The position numbers were made by a program, and so were the translations under genes. A stretch of DNA of 28,323 nucleotides, from positions 1 through 28,323 of the forward strand of contig DJOI01000004.1 of assembly GCA_002439605.1 (NCBI GenBank), given 5' to 3'. Numbering within the stretch: the first letter of the stretch is position 1; every line of letters starts with the position of its first letter. The notes beneath the pieces are model-generated. The model did no database searches and was not told the origin of the DNA. It saw only the letters and a program-made list of their open reading frames with translations. This DNA comes from Candidatus Segatella mututuai (GTDB lineage: Bacteria > Bacteroidota > Bacteroidia > Bacteroidales > Bacteroidaceae). Of the stretch, positions 22,079-28,323 are shown in pieces.

Positions 22079-24394
22079 ATGAAAAGACTTGCAGCTTTAG
22101 CATTCTTCACCATCATCTCTATATCACAGATGATGGCGCAAAACATCACAGGAAAGATTGTGGATAACCAAGGCAATCCTTTGGCTTTCGCCAATATCAT
22201 GCTCCTCTCCCGTCCCGATTCCGCATTCGTCAAGGGAGCGGTAAGCGATGAGGAAGGCAACTTTTCTATCGCCGCCAATTGCAACGGCGGCATCATCAAG
22301 GTTTCCTCCATCGGCTATCAGACCATCACGAAGGATTGCGAAGGTCAGCAGGCTGGTATCATTCGACTGGCGGAAGATACGCAGAATCTGAAGGAAGTGG
22401 TGGTAAAGGCACATCGCCCTCAATATAAAATGACCAGCGAGGGTCTGATGATCAATGTGCAAGGCACCGTACTCAGCAAGATGGGTACGGCAGAAGATGT
22501 ATTGAAGCACGTGCCTAGCGTAGTGAAGAAGAAAGACGGATTCGAAGTATTTGGCAAGGGTACGCCTATCATCTATATCAACGGCAGAAAGATGCAAGAC
22601 ATCAGCGAACTCGACAACATCAAGTCTGCCGACATCAAGAGTGTGGAAGTTATCCAAAACCCAGGTGCCATCTACGATGCCTCGGTGAATGCCGTCATCA
22701 AGATCAAGACCATCAAGATGAAGGGCGAAGGCTTCAGCTTCGACACCCGCTCGCTCTATTGGTACAACAAGCAACATAATACTACCCAACAAATCAACAT
22801 GAACTACCGTCATAACGGCTTGAACCTCTTTGCCACTTACAAATTCTCCGACTATACGTGGATACAAGATGCCACTTACGAGCAGACCGTGCATGTAGAT
22901 ACACTGTGGCAACAGAAGAACAACAATCAGGAGAAAAGTCGCACAGAATCTCATCGCTTGATAGGAGGCTTTAGCTACGACTTCAACGCCAACCACTCCA
23001 TCGGCGCCAGATATACGATGGTTTCGCAAGGTTATCATAGGCAGTACAGTTTCTTCGACAGCGAGATGACAGCCAATGGCAAGTTTTATGATTATATAAA
23101 AACCAATGGGGTGAGCGTGAGCAAAGATAGTCCTAACCATCAACTGAACGCTTACTATAACGGAACCTATGGGAAGACCACCATCGACTTGAACACCGAC
23201 TTGTACTTCAACACCAGTAGAGATTACAACTATAACGACGAGAATAGCCAAGAGTACGATTCCCGCAATATCGTCTCGAAAAATCGGGTTAGCAACAAGA
23301 TGATAGCCTCCAAACTCGTTGTCAAGTCGCCACTCTTGGGAGGTAGCCTGACCTATGGGGCGGAATATATCAACACCCATCGCAACGACGATTATGAAGT
23401 GAACAGAACTGACCTTCTGGACAATTCGTACAGCACGCTGGAGGAACAGACCGTCAGTCCATTTATGCAATATTCCCGACTTACCCCAATAGGCAATATC
23501 ACGGCAGGCGTAAGATACGAATACGTGCGTTTTAAGTATTATGACTCAGGTATCTATCAGCCAGAGCAGAGCCGTTCTTTCCGCAACTTCTTCCCTACCT
23601 TCAGCTATGGCACGAAGATAGGCAAGGTGATGGCGCAACTGAGCTACTCGGTGAAGACCAAGCGTCCTTCTTATTATCAACTCAGCAACAACGTATCATA
23701 TATGAACCGCTTCACCCGACAAGTAGGCAATCCTCACTTGAACAATGAAACCAATCACACTGTGGAATTATCCGGCGTATGGAAATTCATCCAGTTTATG
23801 CTCAACTACAAGGATTCTCGTAACTCCATCATCTACTGGGCGGAGCAAATACCCGAGTACGAGGCGATTACACTGGTTAGCCATAAGAATGTAAAGAGTC
23901 TCAAGAGCATGACCGCCTACATCAGTGCTGCTCCAAAGATTGGCATTTGGTCGCCACAAATCAACCTGGGAATGCTGAAGCCATGGTTCACCCTCCATAC
24001 CGATGTGGCATCTTATCGCTTGAACCGCCCCATCTTCATGGGCAACTTCAACAATGCCTTCTCCCTGCCATGCGGCATCATGCTCAGCGTAGATTATCGA
24101 TATCAGAGCAAGGGAAACACGATGAATATATATATGGCGAAAGAGCAGCACGTATGGGATGTTACCCTCAGCAAGTCTTTCTTAAAGGATGCGCTTACAT
24201 TAGAGGTAAAAGGCAATGACTTGTTGTATAAGAACACAGATGCCAATCTGCTCTACAACCAGAAGATGGAACTCTTACAGGTGGCGAAGCGAGGTACGAG
24301 AGACATCACCCTCACCCTGCGCTATAAGTTTAACACCACTCGCAGCAAGTACAAGGGAACAGGAGCGGGCAATACCGAGCTGAATCGTTTGTAA
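22079..24394 (+). CDS. Outer-membrane beta-barrel protein with carboxypeptidase-regulatory-like and plug domains
   Basis: A 771-residue protein of the TonB-receptor-like OMP_b-brl_3 family. The frame is open further upstream to 21938, but the ATG at 22079 begins a proper signal peptide (MKRLAALAFFTIISISQMMA, then Gln) and is preferred. Residues about 22-105 form a carboxypeptidase-regulatory-like Ig-type domain (ITGKIVDNQGNPLAFANI ... SIGYQTI). About 110-220 is plug-like (TAEDVLKHVPSVVKKKDG, PIIYINGRKM, IKSVEVIQNPGAIYDASVNAVI). The rest is alternating barrel strands ending DITLTLRYKFN. Relatives are SusC-like in outline but lack the SusD partner, and none is present here. It probably transports or binds a ligand at the outer membrane; the ligand is unknown. 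Confidence 0.85.
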   Translation: MKRLAALAFFTIISISQMMAQNITGKIVDNQGNPLAFANIMLLSRPDSAFVKGAVSDEEGNFSIAANCNGGIIKVSSIGYQTITKDCEGQQAGIIRLAEDTQNLKEVVVKAHRPQYKMTSEGLMINVQGTVLSKMGTAEDVLKHVPSVVKKKDGFEVFGKGTPIIYINGRKMQDISELDNIKSADIKSVEVIQNPGAIYDASVNAVIKIKTIKMKGEGFSFDTRSLYWYNKQHNTTQQINMNYRHNGLNLFATYKFSDYTWIQDATYEQTVHVDTLWQQKNNNQEKSRTESHRLIGGFSYDFNANHSIGARYTMVSQGYHRQYSFFDSEMTANGKFYDYIKTNGVSVSKDSPNHQLNAYYNGTYGKTTIDLNTDLYFNTSRDYNYNDENSQEYDSRNIVSKNRVSNKMIASKLVVKSPLLGGSLTYGAEYINTHRNDDYEVNRTDLLDNSYSTLEEQTVSPFMQYSRLTPIGNITAGVRYEYVRFKYYDSGIYQPEQSRSFRNFFPTFSYGTKIGKVMAQLSYSVKTKRPSYYQLSNNVSYMNRFTRQVGNPHLNNETNHTVELSGVWKFIQFMLNYKDSRNSIIYWAEQIPEYEAITLVSHKNVKSLKSMTAYISAAPKIGIWSPQINLGMLKPWFTLHTDVASYRLNRPIFMGNFNNAFSLPCGIMLSVDYRYQSKGNTMNIYMAKEQHVWDVTLSKSFLKDALTLEVKGNDLLYKNTDANLLYNQKMELLQVAKRGTRDITLTLRYKFNTTRSKYKGTGAGNTELNRL

Positions 24395-24411
24395 AAGTAT
24401 TTCTAATATTG

Positions 24412-24428
24412 TTAGAACATCGTTCTAA
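24412..24428 (+). terminator. Short hairpin after the outer-membrane protein gene
   Basis: Perfect arms TTAGAAC (24412-24418) and GTTCTAA (24422-24428) with loop ATC, 17 bases after the stop codon. No T-run follows, so it may be a weak terminator or the first of the series of hairpins in this gap. Confidence 0.4.
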
Positions 24429-24438
24429 TGCCATTAAA

Positions 24439-24549
24439 GCATCGCTATAGGGATGCGCCTTAGCCCCTATTAGCGACTGAGGCTCGTCCCTACTAGCGAC
24501 CAAGCTCGATCGCTAATAGGAGCAAGGCCTCGTCGCTAATAGGGGCTAA
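24439..24549. repeat. Nested palindromic repeat array (five copies of a CCCTATTAGCGA-like unit)
   Basis: Five copies of one 11-14 base unit alternate in orientation: reverse TCGCTATAGGG (24442-24452), forward CCCCTATTAGCGAC (24464-24477), forward CCCTACTAGCGAC (24488-24500), reverse TCGCTAATAGG (24510-24520) and reverse TCGCTAATAGGGG (24533-24545). The outer pair forms an 18-base perfect stem (24460-24477 with 24532-24549), extended by GAGGC/GCCTC across a one-base bulge. The inner pair forms an 11-base stem with one mismatch inside it. A small hairpin GCATC/GATGC (24439-24456) precedes it. It resembles REP/BIME-type elements in design; no transposase is seen nearby. Confidence 0.75.
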
Positions 24550-24699
24550 ATCTATAGTGGTTAGCAGGGAAATCAAGGTACTATAATTGCAATGTGATAG
24601 TCCTATGTATCAATTATTACATCATATTATTGTAAGGAAATATTACCATTTTGCCTTTATTCTACTACCTCTTTATTCTGCTAAAAGTACTCTAAACAG

Positions 24700-24772
24700 A
24701 CCACTTAGAGCCATGCGAGTAGGTAGCAAAGTGGCTCTAAGTGGTATTTTTAACATACTTAGAGCCACTTTG
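24700..24772. repeat. Three-arm element with two mutually exclusive stems
   Basis: Arm 1 ACCACTTAGAGCCA (24700-24713) pairs perfectly with 24732-24745 (14 bp). The overlapping arm 2, CAAAGTGGCTCTAAGT (24727-24742), pairs perfectly with arm 3, ACTTAGAGCCACTTTG (24757-24772; 16 bp). Arm 2 cannot be in both stems at once, so two alternative hairpins are possible on either strand. It lies 120 bases upstream of the third ATPase gene. The stretch 24550-24699 shows only AT-rich sequence and no supported gene. Confidence 0.7.
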
Positions 24773-24785
24773 GTGGTGCTTATTC

Positions 24786-24877
24786 TGCCAAACCGATGGC
24801 GAAATAGGTCGATTTGGCAAAATAGCTATCTCTTATTTTGCCAAATCGGATGTTTTTAGTATCTTTGCGGCAAAATA
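24786..24877. promoter_or_regulatory. Operator-like half-site array at the third ATPase promoter
   Basis: The centre is a perfect 15-base inverted repeat (24810-24824 and 24834-24848, 9-base spacer) built on TTGGCAAAATA. Further half-sites surround it: TGCCAAACCG (24786-24795), GGCGAAATA (24799-24807) and GGCAAAATA (24869-24877). The right arm contains the TTTG of the -33 element and the last half-site sits just past the -7 box, so a bound protein would cover the promoter. Confidence 0.65.
24837..24868 (+). promoter_or_regulatory. Promoter of the third ATPase gene
   Basis: The -33 element TTTG (24837-24840), a 19-bp spacer and the -7 element TATCTTTGC (24860-24868) match the Bacteroidetes consensus. 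The start codon at 24893 leaves a leader of under 20 bases. Confidence 0.7.
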
Positions 24878-24892
24878 AAGAACTAAAAGCTT

Positions 24893-26344
24893 ATGCAAAA
24901 GATAATAGGACGTACTGCGGAAAGAGCAGAATTACAAGACATTTATGAGTCAGGGAGACCCGAGCTCGTGGTCGTGTATGGTCGGCGCCGTGTGGGGAAG
25001 ACTTTTCTTATTAGAGAGCATTTTCAAGGACAATTTGCTTTCTATCATACAGGTTTGTCTCAACAAGAGATAGACGCAACAAACCAAAAGGAAGGTCAAC
25101 TTCAAAATTTCGCCTCTTCACTTCGCCATTATGGCAAGGCAGAACAAAAAACTCCCACGGATTGGCTAACAGCCTTTGATGACTTGCGCTCACTCTTAGA
25201 AATAAAGATGCAAGCATCTCCCAACCAAAGACAAGTGGTTTTCATAGATGAACTGCCATGGATGGATACCCCACGTTCTGGATTTCTCTCGGCATTAGAG
25301 CATTTTTGGAATGGTTGGGGAGCTGGGCAGACATCCCTTATGCTCATCGTATGTGGTTCTGCCACAGCATGGATTTCCGATCACTTGCTACACAACAAGG
25401 GGGGATTATATGACAGGAAGACAAGAGAAATCAAGCTTCATCCTTTTACCTTGCATGAAGCCGAATTATATTATCAGGAGCAAGGCATAGAATTAGATAG
25501 ATATGTTCAAATGCAACTCTATATGATGCTGGGGGGCATACCTTATTACATGTCGTACGTACGCAAGGGAGATAGTGTAGAACAAACGATGGACAACTTG
25601 TTCGCGCAACGCAACGCTAAACTTGATGATGAATTAGAACAATTATTAGTATCGTTGTTTACCAATCATCAAGACTGCATGAAAATTGTTCGTCTTCTCG
25701 CCAACCGAAAGAGCGGTTATACTCGCAAGGACATAGCAGAGAAGACTGGAGTTCCATATGGAGGTGGACTCACAAAAACATTAAAGGCATTGACAGAAAG
25801 CGATTTTATCCAAAAATACATTTATTACGGTCTCCCTAACAAGGAAGAAAGGTATCGTCTCATCGACTTCTATTCTTTGTTTGCCTTAACCGTAGTTCAC
25901 AAAAAGACATCGCCAGACGCTGATGTGTGGAAAGGCCAGTTCGACAAACGAACGATGGATATTTGGTATGGATTTGCTTTCGAGGCCTTGTGCTGGAATC
26001 ATATCCCTCAAATCAAGCAAGCCTTAGGCATTTCTTCTGTACATACCGTGGAATTTTCTTGGCGTGCAGAGAAAAATGATGAACATCCTGGTGCACAAAT
26101 AGAATTACTGATACGACGTGCCGATAGAATTATCAACCTCTGTGAAATGAAATTCTGTGTAGGTGAATATGTCTTGGACAATATAGAAGCCAGCAAGATT
26201 CGCAACAAGATTGCGATTTACCAACAACTCACCCACTGCAAGGAAGTGATACACCCAACTATTGTCACAACCTATGGATTGGCAGCAAACAAACACAGCT
26301 TCTTCATACAGAGAGTTATAACGATGGACGACTTATTTGTGTAA
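24893..26344 (+). CDS. Orphan archaeal-type ATPase with DUF234 nuclease-like C-terminus
   Basis: A 483-residue member of the ATPase_2 (archaeal ATPase) + DUF234 family, of unknown function. The N-terminus IIGRTAERAEL is typical. Walker A is GRRRVGKT (30-37), Walker B VVFIDELPW (115-123) and a sensor-like IVCGSATAW follows. A winged-helix region (about 275-300, GYTRKDIAEKTGVPYGGGLTKTLKAL) precedes the DUF234 domain. The endonuclease-like triad reads Glu404 (QIELLI, where Asp is usual) and Glu418-x-Lys420 (CEMKF). It is monocistronic behind an operator-rich promoter and converges on an MmeI-like methyltransferase. It may be linked to that system or be a selfish/defence gene; both ideas are inference. 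Confidence 0.87.
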   Translation: MQKIIGRTAERAELQDIYESGRPELVVVYGRRRVGKTFLIREHFQGQFAFYHTGLSQQEIDATNQKEGQLQNFASSLRHYGKAEQKTPTDWLTAFDDLRSLLEIKMQASPNQRQVVFIDELPWMDTPRSGFLSALEHFWNGWGAGQTSLMLIVCGSATAWISDHLLHNKGGLYDRKTREIKLHPFTLHEAELYYQEQGIELDRYVQMQLYMMLGGIPYYMSYVRKGDSVEQTMDNLFAQRNAKLDDELEQLLVSLFTNHQDCMKIVRLLANRKSGYTRKDIAEKTGVPYGGGLTKTLKALTESDFIQKYIYYGLPNKEERYRLIDFYSLFALTVVHKKTSPDADVWKGQFDKRTMDIWYGFAFEALCWNHIPQIKQALGISSVHTVEFSWRAEKNDEHPGAQIELLIRRADRIINLCEMKFCVGEYVLDNIEASKIRNKIAIYQQLTHCKEVIHPTIVTTYGLAANKHSFFIQRVITMDDLFV

Positions 26345-26352
26345 ATACACTA

Positions 26353-26413
26353 CACACTACACCATTGAAATTACCTGTCATACAATTGTTTAAGTATCAT
26401 TTGGTGTAGTGTG
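26353..26413. terminator. Hairpin between the convergent ATPase and methyltransferase genes
   Basis: Perfect 12-base arms CACACTACACCA (26353-26364) and TGGTGTAGTGTG (26402-26413) enclose a 37-base loop, 9 bases past the ATPase stop. No T-run follows, so its role as terminator is uncertain. The 9-mer AAGTATCAT recurs at 26392 and 26428. Nothing gene-like is seen up to 26544. Confidence 0.45.
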
Positions 26414-26544
26414 AAGTAGAAATTCTAAAGTATCATATCACGAATGGAATATGACGACGTATCCTAAATGCTGTCGCCATATTTTTTCCAGCCTATCCTG
26501 GGCAATATAGTGTCCCTATTATGGCACTAATTTGACTTTTCTTT

Positions 26545-28323
26545 TTACCTCACCATCTCGCTATACATCTTGAACAATTCAGCCACGCACTCGCTCTCCG
26601 TCATCGTGGTGGAGAATCCGTAGGCTGCCATCACGGCTCGGTCGTTCTGTCGATGAGCCAGAAGGAGCTCCTTCGGCATGAGCGTAGGGTCGTAGAGGTC
26701 TGCCAAGGAGGAGTCGGGATACAAGGCTCTTGCGTCCAGGATGGCTTGGGCACTCTGCTCTATCTTCGCCCTCTGCTCGGCGGTAGGCGATGGCCAAGGG
26801 AAATTGTTATACACAATGTCCTTGCTGTAGCGATAACGCATCTCCAAGCGACCGCACACCGCCCGCATCCATGCCATGTGGACGTTCGACTCCAAGATGC
26901 CGAAGTGGTAGAGGGTGGCATCGGGAACTACAAAGACCAAGTCACTTGCTATTGTTCCAGCCTTGACATATGCCATTGGTACGTATTTTCGTCTCTCAGA
27001 CGAAACTTTCGGAACTACCAAGAAATCAACTCCCTCTGGCTGTGTTCTCTGAGCAAACAAAGTAGGTGTATCTGCAAACTTGCGAATACCAGCAGCTATA
27101 CTATTCGCTCTTTTCTCTTGGCATTTCCTAACTCTTTCATATACCAAAGGACAAGCCTTGATCTCCGCAGGTGTTGCATGTACAAGCCACAAGCACCACC
27201 TCTTCTTGTTGTGCAAAAACTCGACAGCTCCCATAAAAGGATGCACGAACTTGGCGGCTTGCGGTTCTTGCTTCAAAAAATCATCTTTGTCGCAGTCCTC
27301 TATAATCAAGAATCCACCATCGGCAGGTTTATTGCCGTATATCATTTTCGGTATGTCGCAAAGCGGCTTGTTTCTGCTCTGAACAAGCACCATAGGGGCA
27401 TCACACAAGTAGGCATTTATCTGCTTTACATCGGTTTTGGCATTGCCAACATAAATAGATTTTGTTTCCCTGTCGAACATGGCAAAGCCAATGATGACAC
27501 AATGGACTGCTGCTTTTTGCGAAGCCTCACTGCTCCAGACAAACGATTGATATGCAAAATTAATCTTGTAGTTCAACTGTGAGTAGAATCTTGCAACTGT
27601 TTCTCCTTGCGCTATCGAATTGGTTGATACAAAGGCACATTCTGTCTTTGTACCTTGGATAAAGTCGTTAGCTTTCTTATACCAACAGCATACGTAGTCA
27701 AGGTTTTTGATGCCAGGAAACAGTTGTTGCATATCTTCCTTTTGCTCCTTAGTCATAAAGGTGAATCCCACAAACGGCGGATTGCCGATGATGTAATCCA
27801 ACTCTTCCTTCGGGCAAACATTCTCCCAATCAATTCGGAGCGAGTTGCCCTCCACGATATTGGCGTAGCTCTTCAATGGCAGGAAGTCGATGTCGTGGTG
27901 GATAATCTTCTCCGTCTCCGCCATCATCTGCGCCTCGCTGATCCACAGGGCGGTGGTGGCTACGGTGACGGCAAAGTCGTTGATCTCGATGCCGTAGAAC
28001 TGGTGGATGCTTACCTTGATAGGGTTATTGAAGGCATCAAACTGCTCCACGTTGTATATCTGCTTGATAATCTCGTTCTCCAAACGTCGTAAGGAGAGAT
28101 ACGTCTCGGTGAGAAAATTGCCCGATCCGCACGCAGGGTCGAAGAAACGCAACGCCGCCATCTTGTCTTGCAAGACATGGAGTCGCTGCATACGCTTCTT
28201 GATGTTCGTCTCTTCCAAACAGTCTTCGAACGCCGTTCTAAGGTCGTTATAAAAGAGTGGGTCGATAACCTTGTGGATATTCTCGATGGAAGTATAGTGC
28301 ATGCCACCCGAACGGCGAGTCTC
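26545..28323 (-). CDS. MmeI-like (type IIL) DNA adenine methyltransferase, N-terminal part missing at the window edge
   Basis: The frame is open through 28323. Codons before the Met at 28302 read ETRRSGG and join HYTSIENIHKVI, matching the R-x-G-x-HYTS segment of MmeI-family enzymes, so this Met is internal. SAM-binding motif I is DPACGSGNF (Asp codon 28138-28140) and catalytic motif IV is NPPF (27783-27772), typical of N6-adenine methylation. FVSTNSIAQGE and the late YNNFPWPSP, followed by a conserved C-terminal helix region, fit the MmeI-like target-recognition and C-terminal domains. At least 592 residues are visible. Family members often carry an N-terminal nuclease domain, which cannot be judged here; it may be a restriction-modification enzyme or a defence-island methylase. 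It converges on the third ATPase gene. Confidence 0.88.
   Translation of the reverse strand, partial: ETRRSGGMHYTSIENIHKVIDPLFYNDLRTAFEDCLEETNIKKRMQRLHVLQDKMAALRFFDPACGSGNFLTETYLSLRRLENEIIKQIYNVEQFDAFNNPIKVSIHQFYGIEINDFAVTVATTALWISEAQMMAETEKIIHHDIDFLPLKSYANIVEGNSLRIDWENVCPKEELDYIIGNPPFVGFTFMTKEQKEDMQQLFPGIKNLDYVCCWYKKANDFIQGTKTECAFVSTNSIAQGETVARFYSQLNYKINFAYQSFVWSSEASQKAAVHCVIIGFAMFDRETKSIYVGNAKTDVKQINAYLCDAPMVLVQSRNKPLCDIPKMIYGNKPADGGFLIIEDCDKDDFLKQEPQAAKFVHPFMGAVEFLHNKKRWCLWLVHATPAEIKACPLVYERVRKCQEKRANSIAAGIRKFADTPTLFAQRTQPEGVDFLVVPKVSSERRKYVPMAYVKAGTIASDLVFVVPDATLYHFGILESNVHMAWMRAVCGRLEMRYRYSKDIVYNNFPWPSPTAEQRAKIEQSAQAILDARALYPDSSLADLYDPTLMPKELLLAHRQNDRAVMAAYGFSTTMTESECVAELFKMYSEMVR

Noticed and set aside
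22124..23470. A 448-codon minus-strand frame opposite the outer-membrane protein gene
   Set aside because: It is antisense to a well-supported signal peptide-domain-barrel protein, and its translation shows no known motif.
24439..24549. CRISPR array
   Set aside because: The repeated unit is short, alternates in orientation and lacks regular spacers; no cas genes are nearby.
24587..24859. A 90-codon open frame in the gap before the third ATPase
   Set aside because: It runs through the three-arm repeat and into the promoter palindrome, shows no recognisable domain, and its composition follows the repeats.
24810..26413. Third ATPase gene as an insertion sequence bounded by the inverted repeats at 24810-24848 and 26353-26413
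   Set aside because: The two repeats are unrelated in sequence, each is a self-palindrome, no target-site duplication is visible and the protein is not a transposase.

Overview
The window reads as a chromosomal segment of a Gram-negative member of the Bacteroidales, probably Prevotella/Segatella-like. Three lines of evidence support this. Promoters match the Bacteroidetes consensus (TTTG, about 20 bp, TAnnTTTG) instead of the sigma-70 one. Several families are typical of the phylum: a helix-hairpin-helix/beta-barrel protein, a DUF4294 protein, orphan AAA-ATPases with nuclease-like tails, and a carboxypeptidase-regulatory-like/plug/barrel outer-membrane protein. Exported proteins carry Gln right after the predicted signal-peptidase site. 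The species call is an inference.

Layout. (1) 1-4425, plus strand: a lipid A-type acyltransferase (5' end outside the window) followed by four glycosyltransferases (GT11 fucosyltransferase-like, GT2, capsule-synthesis/GT32-like, GT2), closed by a bidirectional terminator. This is a surface glycan (LPS/O-antigen or capsule) cluster with an AT-rich centre. (2) 6476-4481, minus: an AAA/DUF4143 ATPase with two tandem palindromes at its promoter, then a WaaE-like GT2. (3) 12293-6777, minus: a compact four-gene operon behind a textbook promoter. It encodes an LtaS-like membrane phosphotransferase, a TagF-like glycerophosphotransferase, a class V aminotransferase and a TagD-like cytidylyltransferase fused to a Gfo/Idh/MocA-type domain. 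Together these look like a teichoic-acid-like pathway for making and transferring an activated (amino)polyol phosphate, and they are the most interesting system here. (4) 14366-12390 (minus) and 14544-15188 (plus): divergent HhH/beta-barrel protein and DUF4294 protein. (5) 20114-15285, minus: cysS, an Lrp/AsnC regulator, a fused gamma-glutamyl hydrolase/membrane dipeptidase and a glutaminyl-peptide cyclotransferase. (6) 20320-24394, plus: an AAA-ATPase/PD-(D/E)XK protein, a strong terminator and an outer-membrane beta-barrel protein. (7) 24395-24892: about 500 bp without a gene, filled with inverted repeats, leading to a third orphan ATPase (24893-26344). (8) 28323-26545, minus: an MmeI-like DNA methyltransferase running off the window.

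How the parts fit: most genes serve the cell envelope (lipid A acylation, glycan assembly, polyol-phosphate decoration, outer-membrane proteins, pyroglutamate capping of exported proteins). Interspersed are accessory genes, namely three ATPase/nuclease-like loners with structured promoter regions and one restriction-modification-type methyltransferase. No tRNA, rRNA, CRISPR array or insertion sequence was recognised.
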